Below the pieces are notes generated by a model. That model made no database searches, was not told the DNA's origin, and was given only the letters and a program-made list of their open reading frames with translations. Shown here in pieces: positions 48,086 through 58,939 of a DNA stretch of 64,000 bases; position 1 is the stretch's first letter; every line of letters begins with the position of its first letter. The stretch spans positions 14,127,228-14,191,227 of the forward strand of contig NC_084724.1 of assembly GCF_033807575.1 (NCBI RefSeq), in the 5' to 3' direction. Both the position numbers and the translations under genes were made by a program. Origin of the DNA: Cydia pomonella (taxonomy: Eukaryota; Arthropoda; Insecta; Lepidoptera; Tortricidae).

Positions 48086-49716
48086 ATGGCAGGGCAAGAT
48101 GAAGATGGGTGGCGGCAGAGGCAGCAGCGACTGCTGCAGGAAGAAAAGGAGCGACGCGAAACGGAGTTGGACGCTCTGGGCCTGCTCATGGAGGAGGCCG
48201 CGGCGCTGGACCCGATGCGCCCCCGGCACTCTTTGGCCCGCAGTCCCCCTCAGACCACAACACAGCAACAGCAACCAACAACCAAGCGGCCGCTGCAAAG
48301 CCCGGAGGAGGTCAGTGAGGCCATTCGGAAGCGTCTAGGTGACGATGCTTCGACGCGAAGAAGACCGGGCGCCGGTGCGTCGTCGGCGGCTCCCCCCGTC
48401 GGCGGCATACTGACGTCTGCCCCTTCGACCCGCCCCAATAGGACCGACTCACCAATCCCGCCGAAAGCCCCCGTTGTCGCCTCCCCCGCGGCCCCTGCTG
48501 CCGCCCCCCCTGTTGCCGCCCCCCTCGCTGCCCCCGTTGCCGCCCCCCCGCCGCCCCTGCTGCCGCCGACGATAAAGGAGACGCCTCGTCCCACCAAACC
48601 GTGACGCCTCGAATACTGTTATCCACGCAGGAGCTGATCGACATGGCGCACAAGGCAGTCAAGAGCATAGGTAATATCGCAAACGCATCCAACAAGCTGA
48701 ACATTGCAGATAAGACGGGCATCGCTGCGTATGGCCAGGACATGTTGTCCTACGTGGGCCAGCTTAGTGCTAGGTTGGCCGACGTGGAGCACCAGTATTC
48801 CGCCATGCGCATCCGATGCGCCGAGCAGGAATTAGAATTGGTCAAACTGAGAGGATCACCCTCGGCGTCCGCCCACCAGCTTCCGGCCACCGTTGGACCA
48901 GCTTTCAACCAGGGTTACGCCAACGCACTCAAGATGCCAAAGGGTCAGCCGCCCAGAGAAGTGCAGCCACAGGGACCAACGGTAATCTTTTACCCAGAGG
49001 CAGGTTCGTCAGCGAAAACTAGCGATGACACAAAGAAGATTCTCCAAGCTGCAGTGAAGCCGGCTGAGGCGGGCATAAAGGTAACACAAGTGCGCAGAGT
49101 GGGCAACTCGGGTGTGGTTGTCAGGACCGCATCCGAGGAGTCCGCTCAGAGACTTCGCGACGCTGCACCGCCCGGACTTCGTGTGGCGGTACCGAAACCA
49201 AAGATGCCGAGGGTTGCGTTGCGATATTTAAGTGCCGTGCAGTCAGGGGAGGAGACCATCAGAGAGCTGCACCGCGTAAACGTGGCTGATGACGCAGACT
49301 GGCCTTTGTCCCGCTTCATTGAGGAGTGCAAGTTCGGCATCGCAAAGCCACTCGGAACGAAGTTTTTAGTTATCCTGGACTGCTCCCCGGCTGCTCGGGA
49401 CAAACTGGTGCGTCTAGGAACGGTTCATCTAGGCTGGAGCGTAGCGGAGGTGTGCGACCATATCCGATCGACGTGCTGTACGAAATGCCAGCAATACGGG
49501 CACCCGGAGAAGTACTGCAGGTCGAAGGACGTGGTCTGCGGTAAGTGTGGCGAGACAGGTCATAGGTCAGCAGAGTGCAAGTCGGAAACCAAGTGCTGTA
49601 CGACGTGCAAACGCTTTAAGCGAGCGGAGGCGTCCACACACGTGACCATGTCACCTGACTGCCCGGCTCGGATCCATGCCGAGCAGCAGGAGGCGGCCAA
49701 AACGCTGTATCGATAG
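48086..49716 (+). pseudogene. R1-like ORF1 (gag with CCHC zinc knuckles), one frameshift
   Basis: It starts at ATG 48086 (MAGQDEDGWRQRQQRLLQEE), with a Glu/Arg-rich coiled coil then a Pro/Ala-rich linker, and ends at TGA 48604. The continuation in another frame runs to 49716: LIDMAHKAVKSIGNIANASN, a central region ending WSVAEVCDHIRSTCC, then CTKCQQYGHPEKYC, CGKCGETGHRSAEC and a third Cys cluster CCTTCKRF. Three knuckles at the C-terminus are typical of R1-clade ORF1 proteins, which bind the element RNA. The break near 48600 follows C-rich tracts, so slippage is a likely cause. Confidence 0.85.
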
Positions 49717-52700
49717 CAGATACAGGCACGCTTAGCATTTCTTTTGGGCAGCTCAACTTACAGGGTTCGGAGGCTGCCACCACAGAACTCCCCGTGGTTG
49801 CGAGTTCGCACCGACTCGACCTAGTACTTGTGCAGGAACAGTACAATAGTCGGACCGGGATTCTGCAGTGTGGCGCAAACCCTAAGGCTGGCGTTCTCAT
49901 TCTCAATCGCGCAATGGCAGTCACGCTTCTACATCACTTAAGCAACGAGCACTGCGCGGTGGTTCATGTCGCACACGGAGAAACCAGTCTGCATGTAGTG
50001 TCAGCATACTTTCAGTACAGTCATGACATCGGTCGTCACATAGCTCACCTGGAGACAGTTCTTCAACGGCTTTCGGGCAAACCTATTCTCATAGGAGTTG
50101 ATAGCAACGCTCACTCGCCTATGTGGCACTACGATAGGAGACAGTACACTGGAAGAGGACCGGACACGGAGTACAGGAGGAACCAGATGGAGGGATTCAT
50201 CCTCGGCAAAGGACTACTTCTGCACAACGCTTCGGGACAGCCGCCGACATTCAGCAGACCCAACGGTATGTCGAATGTCGATTTGACTATCACTACCCGT
50301 GGAGTTAACGTGTGCGACTGGACGGTACATGAGGGCGCCAGCCTCAGCGATCACCAGCTTATTACCTTCAAATCGGCCTTCGGTAGGACTCGACAGCCAG
50401 TGAGACGCCATCGACACGTCTGTCACCGCCGTTCCGGACGCGTGGAGTCAATTGGGCCAACTTTTGTTCGAAACTACACATTCGTATGGACAGGATTCAC
50501 CCAGGCCTTCCCGCCAACAGATACAGCGAACGATATTCGGATATCTTGCTGCGCACTGCCCGAGAGACCTTGGGCTTCAGCGGCAAAAAGAACGATGGTA
50601 GGTATGAATGGTGGTCCCCCGAGTTGGAAGCGTATCGTCCGAAACTCAACCGGGCTCGGCGCGCGTGGCAGCAGTCACGCCGCGTAGGAGGTACAGCAGA
50701 ACAGCATCTTCATGACGAACTTCGTGCCCTTCGGGGAAGATACAAGAGAGCCATGAAGCAGGCAGAGCTGGACTTCTTTCGCCGGATAGCAGAGTCAGGT
50801 AACGACGATCCATGGGGACTGGCCTATCGAGAGGCTTGCGGGCGCTTGCGCCCCCCGCCGAACATCACCAACGGCATCAAGCTTATAGAGGGTTACACGG
50901 AATCCACCGGGGACACCATGTCAGGCCTTCTTCAGACGCTGTATCCAGACGACAAGCCGGACGGTGATACCATTTACCACCAGTCTGTTCGTGTGGCGGC
51001 CGCCTTCGCGCCATCTGGTCGCGATATGGAGGCCCCTGGAAAGGAGACGGTCGAGCAAATTGTGCGATCCCTGCCTAACACGGCTCCAGGTACAGATGGT
51101 ATCACGGCAGTCATTGTCAAGTGGGCGTGGAAGGCCACGTCGGACGAAATGTGGTTAATGTTGAGTAAGTGCATCACCGAAGGAGTCTTCCCGGAGATCT
51201 GGAAATCTGGTCGCCTCGTCGTCCTGCCAAAGGGTAACGGTAAACTTCTTAGTGACCCGAAAGCGTATAGACCAATCACGCTTCTTCCTATTCTAGGTAA
51301 GATATTGGAACGCGTTATAGTTTCTTGTGCCCCCTGCCTGTACCGTAACATCTCGGACGCTCAATTTGGATTCACTCGCGGCCGGTCGACAGTGTCTGCG
51401 CTGTGCCGGATTAATGACATCGCTTCCGCCAGTTCAGCTCCGTACGTACAATTGATCCTTTTGGACATATCAGGTGCTTTTGATAACGCGTGGTGGCCAA
51501 TGATTCTCTTGAAGGTGAAGCAAGGTGGAGCCCCACCGAACCTTTACCGCATCTTGGTCAGCTACTTCACGAACCGTATAGTCAGTTTTCATGTGGGCGA
51601 TCAGACATGCTCAAAGATTTGCACCATGGGATGTCCACAGGGGTCGGTGTTGGGCCCTACGCTATGGAATATTCTCCTGAACGATCTCCTGCTGTTGCCG
51701 CGACCCGGAGGAGTGCATTTGATCGCGTATGCTGACGACGTGACGATATTGATAGAGGCGTCTTCTCGCGCGGACATCGAACGCAAGGCCGACGTCATGC
51801 TGAAGGAAGTATCCGGGTGGGGATCACGGAACCGCTTGCGATTCTCGCCCGCGAAGTCCTTGACCATACGTACAAAGGTAAGTTCAAGCGAGCGCCGGTC
51901 ATTCGACTGGAAGGTGCTTCAATCAAAGGAGCCTCGGAGGCTACGTTGCTCGGTGTCACTCTGGACGAGGCTAGGTCCTACTTGCCGCATGCGAGACTCA
52001 TAGGGGAAAAGGCCTCCAATTGCTTCGGCAAAATGTCGCGGATTTCCGCCACCAGATGGGGTGTCAAGTACCGATCTCTTCGCGTCTTGTACGCGGGGAC
52101 ATACGTGGCGACGGTCACGTACGCTGCTGCAGTATGGTGCCGATGCTCATCTAACTTCGTGGTCAAACGGGCGCTGATTAAGACGCAAAGACCGGCACTA
52201 ATCTTACTTACGAAGGCTTACAGGTCGTGTAGCTCTGCGGCGTTACCTGTGCTAGCGGGGGTTCTACCTGCCGATCTGGAAGTCTGTCGTGCAGGAAGGA
52301 TTGCTCAGGAGGGAGACCAGCTGGACCCCAGGGAGCACCGGAAACTCAAGTCGACGGTGAGGAACGAGATCGTGGCTCAGTGGCAGGAGAGATGGCGGAC
52401 CAGCGAAGACGGACGCGAGTTGTACAGCTTCTTCCCAGACGTGGGCGTGAGGCTAAGTTCTGACTGGATAGAACCGGACTACGTGGTTTCCCAGATCCTC
52501 ACCGGGCACGGATGCTTCAGGCTGCGCCTACACAAGCTAGGCCAGTGCGAGTCTGCAGAGTGCCCATGCGGCGAGTACAACGAGAGCCGGGATCACGCCC
52601 TCTGGGAATGTGTGCTGTAAGCGGACGAACGGTCGGAGATGCTGGATTCACTGAAGAGGACAATGGTTGGCCCAGTATTTCACGAGGAACTAGTTTCGTG

Positions 52701-52773
52701 CGAACAGAATTTCGACGCGCTGCGCAGATTTGCGCACTCCTGGCACACCAAGCGAAGGGAATTTGAAGAGTAA
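49690..52773 (+). pseudogene. R1-like ORF2 (AP endonuclease, RT, CCHC), frameshifted
   Basis: The frame overlaps the end of ORF1. Endonuclease: GQLNLQGSEAATTEL, LVLVQEQYN, GVDSNAHSPMWH, SNVDLTITT and SLSDHQLITF, up to about 50440. After a frameshift the RT (50486-52003) has APGTDGITAVIVKWA, YRPITLLPILGKILERVI, QFGFTRGRSTVSAL, LDISGAFDNAWW, MGCPQGSVLGPTLWNILLND and the catalytic AYADDVTIL. A second frameshift leads to 51880-52773 with ATLLGVTLDEARSYLPHARL and the finger CPCGEYNESRDHALWEC. A stop at 52618 precedes 51 more homologous codons. Motifs and order match R1; no RNase H is visible. Confidence 0.9.
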
Positions 52774-53072
52774 GGACGGAACTGCAAGGTTGTAGATGAC
52801 GCTGAGTAACGTTTTGTGTTGTCAAGCCCAAATTTGGGGGTGAACGAAATGCTAAGATAGAAGGCCTGCCCAGAAAGGGAGAATGGCCAGGGACATTTAA
52901 ATAAAAAAATTATCTTATAAAAAAAAAGAACAGATAATTTTGTAGGGAGACAAGAAGCAACGTGTAACGAGACACGCCAGGAAGTCATGAAGACGGCAAA
53001 AATTCGGCACGGCTCCCGCGATTCGGTCTGTACGGCGCGAGCCAGGAAAGACCATGAGGAGGTGGTGGGAAA

Positions 53073-53403
53073 TGTTCCGATTTGACACCCGCACAGTCTC
53101 AGTGCCGTTGTCACTCTCAATCAGATTTCGACGCCGCCCCGCAGTCCTTCGCTCAGAACCTTTCTTAGCCGTCCTAGAAGCCGCCCTTTGCAGGAGCCCG
53201 GCTAACACTTCGGCCGCGCTCGGTCCAGAGCGGGTGTTCGCAGGATGCTCATTAGCAGCCGGTGGCGATTCAAGCGGTACATCCGGCAAGACCTCATGTT
53301 CTGTTTCAACCTGAAGAACAGGAGCCTCCTGGCACTCAGTGAGGTACGTTTGTACCAGCGCCTTGTACTGCGGATTCTTCCTTCGACCCTTTATGGCCTC
53401 CAA
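53073..53403 (-). repeat. 331-bp direct repeat, right copy
   Basis: Same length and orientation as 47164-47494. On the minus strand it joins in frame to the intact R2-like N-terminus on its right, while the left copy joins in frame to the rest of the R2-like linker. This is what one insertion with a long staggered cut would leave. Confidence 0.92.
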
Positions 53404-53754
53404 AGTCCTTCCGAACTCCGGGAGCGCTTGGACCAACTCCTGATTGCCACAGCTACCTCGCTCGAAAGTAAGGCGTGCTTCAGTCTTAGCCAAGATCGCC
53501 ACCTCCTCGTCACGCCACCGACGCTTCGCCACTATAGGGGCGACGTCTTTATTTGCCTCGAGTGGATGCGCGTGACGCTTGTGCACGCCTAATCCACCCG
53601 CCGATTTGCACACTTTCTCACAAAATGGACAAGCGAAGCCAACAGTACTGACGTCCGCCAGTACGCCGTCTCCGCTCCCATCTTGACTAGAATTATCCGC
53701 CCGACCGGTCCTCAGCAAAGGGGCCGGTGACGGAGTATTTTCAATTTCCGACAT
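53073..53754 (-). pseudogene. R2-clade retrotransposon N-terminal part (C2H2 finger, Myb-like)
   Basis: From ATG 53754 (MSEIENTPSPAPLLRTGR): FACPFCEKVCKSAGGLGVHK then RHAHP is the C2H2 zinc finger of R2-clade proteins, and RRWRDEEVAILAKTEARLTF begins the Myb-like DNA-binding region. In R2 elements these two bind the rDNA target. The frame runs through the 331-bp repeat and into R1-like 3' sequence (ISHHLLMVFPG onward), which is not native. The native continuation is at 47494-46021. Confidence 0.9.
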
Positions 53755-54229
53755 AAGAGCAAGAATAAATTCCGGGGCAGGGGGGTGCTAGCCCCGCTGC
53801 CCCGTTTCGCACACTGCTTATTCGCAAGGGTCCCACCGAAGTGGCAGCTATGCTTGACCAACGACGGAAGTCGCCGGACCATCGGACCTCATCCCCAGGT
53901 TGCCCTGGCGATGCTAATTGCGCAGTTCAAACACAGATGTTATCGTGTCATCTCTCGACCAGTGCGACTTCTCTGGGAGAGACCTCCCCTCCTATCGGTT
54001 TAGACAGCGGTCCCTCTTGTAGGGTAGGAGTAGGAGTTGAGACCCGAGTTGTCTCCCGAGAACAAACTGGAATACGGTCACTCGGGCCCCCGTTACTGGG
54101 CGGCTGGTTCTCTATCTCAGATGCGAACCCTGCGCTGAGTATAGGAACTGTCCTTCGTTTGCAGTCACTTGTTGCGGACCTGCAACATGTGAACACGCTA
54201 ACAAGGCCTAGATGGAATAAACTTGTGAT
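53755..54229 (-). other. Probable 5' UTR/leader of the R2-like element
   Basis: GC-rich sequence upstream of the R2-like ATG. A frame in it includes FASEIENQPPSNGGPSDRIP, whose SEIEN recalls the start of the R2-like protein; an N-terminal extension or decayed copy is possible. I cannot place the 5' boundary. Confidence 0.4.
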
Positions 54230-54245
54230 GTGCAAAAACCGCCCA
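54230..54245 (+). repeat. 16-bp target-site duplication, left copy
   Basis: GTGCAAAAACCGCCCA, identical to 54847-54862, directly before a T9 run (a poly(A) tail on the minus strand). Confidence 0.85.
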
Positions 54246-54846
54246 TTTTTTTTTGACCCAGGGGAATCCGGTATGGATCCCACTGGCACGGGAGAAGCCG
54301 AGTGGGTATGTCCGACTCCCACGGACTAAACCCCCTGGGGTGTTCCACCGCGCGCTTTGTGGACGGGGTTTCGGGAACGCGATTGTAGACTTCCGATACC
54401 CCGTCGGCGTTGCCATTACGGGCTCGTCTTTTGTGGCTGCTGCAGCAGTCTACTCCGCTGAAGACGCCTCGGAACACTTGAGGGCCTTCCAGCTCGGAAC
54501 CTCTTTAGGCGAGTGATGGAACTCCCGGCCCATCACCCGCAGGTTCCCGTTAAGGCGGCATCATTCGGGCTGCGTATGCCCTTAGACGCCGACCTGGCCT
54601 CCTACGGCGCTGAGGTAGCGAATTCGCATCGTCCGCGCGCATTCTCTCTGCAGCCTCCTTTTGCGACAGGACGGTGACGCTAAAGGAGGCCACTGCCGCC
54701 CACGCTTCCTCACTGCTGAGCATGCGGCGTATTAGCGCCGGCAGCGAGAGGTCTCCTCCTATGGCCGAGGACAGGATAGCGCGAGGCTCCGCCCAAGCAG
54801 GGCACTCTTGGCGCGTGTGTTGCGCCGTGTCCACGGCTCCTCCATC
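54246..54846 (-). mobile_element. 5'-truncated R1-type LINE 3' end with poly(A)
   Basis: On the minus strand it encodes the C-terminal piece TAQHTRQECPAWAEPR (end of the ORF2 zinc finger) and DLSLPALIRRMLSSEEAWAA, then RRRRPGRRLRAYAARMMPP and stop. A 3' UTR containing GGGGTTTAGTCCGTGGGAGT and a short poly(A) follow. Exact 16-bp duplications on both sides show a simple truncated retrotransposition into the R2-like leader. Confidence 0.85.
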
Positions 54847-54862
54847 GTGCAAAAACCGCCCA
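54847..54862 (+). repeat. 16-bp target-site duplication, right copy
   Basis: Identical to 54230-54245. The sequence following it, GGAGTAACTATGAC, resembles 28S rDNA just upstream of the R2 site. Confidence 0.85.
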
Positions 54863-54966
54863 GGAGTAACTATGACAGGTTTACTATGACAGGGTTACCC
54901 CTGTGTAAGTACTCAACGTGAAATCTTTGAATCGGTTAGATTCGGTTCGGTTCGGTTAGATGGTAA

Positions 54967-55054
54967 CGTCGCAAATGAGATGACGAGTCAATTTGCTACC
55001 TTAAGGGAGTCATGATGGTATACTCCCACCAGCGCGAGTCATAGTTACTCCCGC
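54967..55054 (-). pseudogene. 28S rRNA fragment spanning the R2 target site
   Basis: The minus strand reads GGGAGTAACTATGACTC, then a ~25-bp disturbed stretch with a partial repeat, then ATGACTCCCTTAAGGTAGC and TCGTCATCTCATTTGCGACG. The conserved insect 28S around the R2 site is GGGAGTAACTATGACTCTCTTAAGG followed by TAGCCAAATGCCTCGTCATC. Diverged and rearranged, so a pseudogene fragment. Confidence 0.75.
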
Positions 55055-55139
55055 TCTCGGGCGACCCTAGGGCAGGCTCCTTGCCCAGAGGCTAGGCTTG
55101 GCTATTCAGAGGGGGAATGTCGCTAGCATTTTGGGGAGT

Positions 55140-56029
55140 TTGAAGGGGCGGGTGATTTCAAGGAGATTTTTTATATTTAGTTTATTTTTGATTTTTATTT
55201 TTAATATTTTTAATAGTATCTAGTTGTTGCTTATTTAGATATATAATTCATTGTAGTTAGGTATAAGTTTGATTTGTGTTTGTTGTCTTTAAAGTGTTTG
55301 GCAGTTAATTGTATATCTGTAGAATTTTGTTGCTAACGAAGATAATCTTGGTTCTGGTTTATCACCTTTATATGCCTGGATTAAGTGTTTTGAATGTTTA
55401 CTTTATACAGGCTATATATACTTTTATTGTGAGAGGCAGAATGGCGGGTGTACCTAAATAAAAATAAATGAAAAGCATACCATATTTTTGTACCTAATTT
55501 GTACTATTTAGTACCTCGTTTAAAAAAATTGTACCTCACGGTACTTAAAGTTATCACCAAAAAACAGGTCACCCGCCATCCTGACAGTCAGAATGGCGGG
55601 TGTACTTTATTACGCTATGATCCCGTGGTTATTGATAAATTCTATAAAAGCCAAATTTTTGTACCTTCACATTCAATTATAACATGAGCCATTTTATTTG
55701 TGGTTTCCAAGTTTTACTCATTTTATATTTGCTTGCTATTACAATTTTGCAGGCGTTATAATTTTTCACGTTATCGATCTCATTTTTAAGAAAAAACGCA
55801 AAGGTACAATTATTTTAATTACGCCAGGATTTAGTACCTTTAATGTTTGATCTGTTAAGTTCAAATAACTCAGAAAATCATGTCTTAGAAAAGAGCAGGC
55901 GCAATTTCAAAGAAATCTTCCTAAGAAAAATCATGCACTGTTCAAAATGTTCGTTTTTCACTGATTGTTGGCGATTAATCAGTATTCAAATTTGTTACTC
56001 CGCGCCCCGGCACCGATCTCCGAACCTCC
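55140..56029. other. AT-rich stretch with one inverted-repeat element
   Basis: At 55439-55606 ATGGCGGGTGTACC is inverted to GGTCACCCGCCAT, with a further direct copy of the motif at 55592; probably a small MITE. Nothing else is recognised in this stretch. Confidence 0.5.
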
Positions 56030-56463
56030 CGTAGACTTCAACTTATTGTCCCTCGACATCGTGCAGGTTTCATGTCGAATTCCTTCAACATTCAGGCAAT
56101 CCGGCTGTGGAATGATCTTCCTCTCTCTATGAGACAAGCCCAGAACAAATTCTCCTTCAAGCGCATGTTGCGCAAGCATCTGTTTGAGAAGGTTCAAAGG
56201 TCGTCCTCATGATGTTTCACAATGGGTATATATTTATTTATGTATGTATTTATATTTATGTATCATATTATTTATGTACGTATAATTTTATATAATTTTG
56301 TGATATTTTTTTTGTCATTTTACTCTGTATTCTGACCCTGCACCAATTAGGATCTTTCGGTTTGGCTCATGGTTGACTGGTAGAGAATGCCTTCTGGCAT
56401 TAAGTCCGCCATTTGTACTCTTCATGTATTGTGCAATAAAGTTTAAATAAATAAATAAAAAAT
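56030..56463 (+). mobile_element. LINE 3' end (Jockey/CR1-like), 5'-truncated
   Basis: It encodes NSFNIQAIRLWNDLPLSMRQ and FSFKRMLRKHLFEKV, the C-terminal block of Jockey/CR1-like ORF2s. The 3' UTR has GTTGACTGGTAGAGAATGCC and TGTGCAATAAAGTTTAAATA and ends in an AAATAAATAAATA tail. Confidence 0.75.
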
Positions 56464-57415
56464 AATCAAATAAAAGCCGCAATTTGATTTGACCTCTATT
56501 CTAATATCAGTCGAGATGCCTTTTTGTTCGAAATGAAATGTCAATTGCATACAATTTTGACATATCTCGCATGTTAGTTTGTATTAAATGATACGGAAAT
56601 AGGCCCCCGACTCTAACTTGTCTCTGAATTAAAAAAAAAACTACGGATGCGTGACATGCGTGAAAAAAGTTTTCATTTACCGCCATTTGACGTACAGTAT
56701 CTTTTAATTAGTTTTAAGTATAAAATAAATTTGTTTCGTTGTTTTTAACGTAAATATAGCAAAAGTTTCGTCTAAAATAATCGATAAAAATATATCGGAG
56801 ACGCCGCCACATATACGCGAGTTCCGCCAAGAGAGCAACGATGCTCCGACGTTGGCTGTAATTTGGGTTAGTGAATATATCATGGAAAGTTTATAATATG
56901 TGTATAGATAAAATAGTGTATGTAACTGTACATAATTAGGCATTAAAAGACTCGTGTGATCCTTTTAAGAAACTCACTTCTTTCGTTTCTTAAACCCATA
57001 CTCGTGTATTTTAATGTCTTTTATTACGTAGCAGTCACATAAACTACTATTATGAATATTGAATATATACATTTGTGGTATTTATTTTGCAATCCGATAT
57101 AAGGTAAGGATGTGGGTTTTCCATTTGAATCTCGGTACCAATTTTGTCCATATCGCTTATATTGCATCACTAAAAACATAGTGTCAAAATGTTTTTGGAG
57201 GGGTCTCCGAAGAAAGCCGGCCACTACAACCCGTATAATGTAATAGTGATGCCACAGATATTTAGAAGTAAGTCAATGGGATAAAGGCAAGCTAACACAA
57301 CCATCTACTCTTGTAAATATAACGAATGTAAATATGACTCTTGTAAATATAACGATTGGTGTTAAGTTTATTGTAATGTACCTATTGCTACCTATAGTTT
57401 ATTTTATGTGATTTT

Positions 57416-57520
57416 TAAAGAATGTAAACAATAACAACAATCCATTTTATGTTAACAATACAAAGAATGTAAACAATAACAACAATCCAAAGAATGTAAA
57501 CAATAACAACGATACAAAAT
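57416..57520 (+). repeat. Short minisatellite
   Basis: Three tandem units of about 27-40 bp containing AAAGAATGTAAACAATAAC. The flanks 56464-57415 and 57521-58005 are AT-rich with no gene or element I recognise. Confidence 0.7.
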
Positions 57521-58005
57521 GTTGTACTTCATTGGTTTGGCTTGTCATTTGTCATATTCTTAGTCACGAGTTTATTTTTTTACATTTTTTAAACCCTTAG
57601 ATGAATGAAGTATCATTTACATGCAATAAACGATTAAATACAATAGAATCATCTTTATTGCGCATCTTGCACAGTTCACAAATACACGTAGTGTTCAAAT
57701 TAGATTTAAGAAATGTTCAGTTAGAAAAAAACGATTTGTATAGAATTACTCAATGTTTTTTGCCTGTACTAAGTACAAGTTAAAGACTGTTGAATTATAT
57801 TTTGAATTTGTTACCGTATGAATTTATTTTCAAAACAAGATTACATCTATAAATCATATGTTATGAGAGTATTGCGGCGCCATGTCGCCATCTAGTTATG
57901 ATTACAATTTTATCTTTAATTTTGTTATGGAAAATGTAATTATGTTGTAACGCACCTTAAATATTTTACACTACATATGGCGCTAATTTTCCGCCCTTGT
58001 GTGGT

Positions 58006-58413
58006 AGCTAGCACCAAAGAGAATTTGAAATAGAGGTGTATTGTCAAAGAAAACTTTGTAGCGATGTAAATTTACTGCCATCTTTAGACAGATGATTAAA
58101 ACTTTTAGAACGCTATTTGACTTTAATCCTTATTCTTTCACAGATATGTGTTCAATTTGTTAAATATCAAAAAGACACTACCTAAAGTTTATGGCGCCAT
58201 CGCTCGAATCTTTGATCTACCTATTAGATGGCGCCACTTTGATATTTAACAAATTGAACACATATTAGTGAAAGAATAAGGATCAAAGTCAAATGGCGCC
58301 ATGGCGTTTTAAAAGTTTTAATTTAATTATGTGTCGTAAGACGGCAGTAAATTTACGTCGCTACAAAATTGTCTTGGACAATATACCTCTATTTCAAATT
58401 CTCTATGCTAGCA
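58006..58413. repeat. ~400-bp foldback element (GCTAGCA termini)
   Basis: GAGAATTTGAAATAGAGGT and TTTGACTTTAATCCTTATTC in the left arm pair with their complements in the right arm, around a GATGGCGCCA-rich centre. Single-arm fragments occur at 3026 and 39630. Confidence 0.75.
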
Positions 58414-58439
58414 CAATACGTGCGAATGTCGAAAATTTA

Positions 58440-58555
58440 AAGGGCCATATGTACTGTGAAACGTTGTAAAATACACGTGCGAAAAGGTAATTCGAACTCG
58501 TGTCGATTTAAAATTAATTAATTAATAAAATGTACTCTTTTATCGTAATGTACTA
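58440..58555 (-). repeat. Decayed copy of the 232-bp repeat
   Basis: AAAGGGCCATATGTACTGTG, GTGCGAAAAGGTAATTCG and ATCGTAATGTACTATT match 43266-43497 with deletions. Confidence 0.6.
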
Positions 58556-58939
58556 TTAGTGGCTTTCAAGCTATTTATTACGTAAGTTAAAATAATTATT
58601 GAATAAATAGTAAACTAAAATTATCAAAATCGCAGTTGTAGACTACTACATTGCAAGAAATCTTGTTACTGTTTTAATAAAGTTGACTATGGCTTGTACT
58701 TTTTTTTTTTTATTCGAATCCTACTTCCTTGGTATAGAAACATCCGATACTGTCCATTTGATAATAGGGAGTATTACTGCAACGTTCTACCGCCAGAGTG
58801 CAGCACTAGCACCTTTCATAAACATTGATCAGGAAACTGCAGTATTATGGAGTAAGAGGCTCGGCACTGAATTTAATAGTCTTACTTACACGGTAGAATA
58901 CAAAGGGTTGATGCGAGTGGACAGCGATCACCGGGGTCA

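Larger units (their letters stand above)
47495..53072 (+). mobile_element. R1-clade non-LTR retrotransposon inserted in an R2-like element
   Basis: 5578 bp between the two 331-bp repeats. It has a 5' UTR (47495-48085), a gag-like ORF1 with CCHC knuckles, an ORF2 with AP endonuclease and RT, and a 300-bp 3' end. An A-rich tract near 52910-52930 is followed by 140 bp more unique sequence before the right repeat, so the 3' terminus is not a poly(A) tail. Several frameshifts make it inactive, although the flanking repeats differ by only about 1.5%. Confidence 0.88.

Noticed and set aside
47495..53072. Alternative reading of the R1-like block as two separate R2-like insertions with unrelated R1 between
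   Set aside because: The two R2-like parts overlap by exactly the 331 bp that abut the R1-like element and are in frame when one copy is removed, so a single split R2-like element is simpler.
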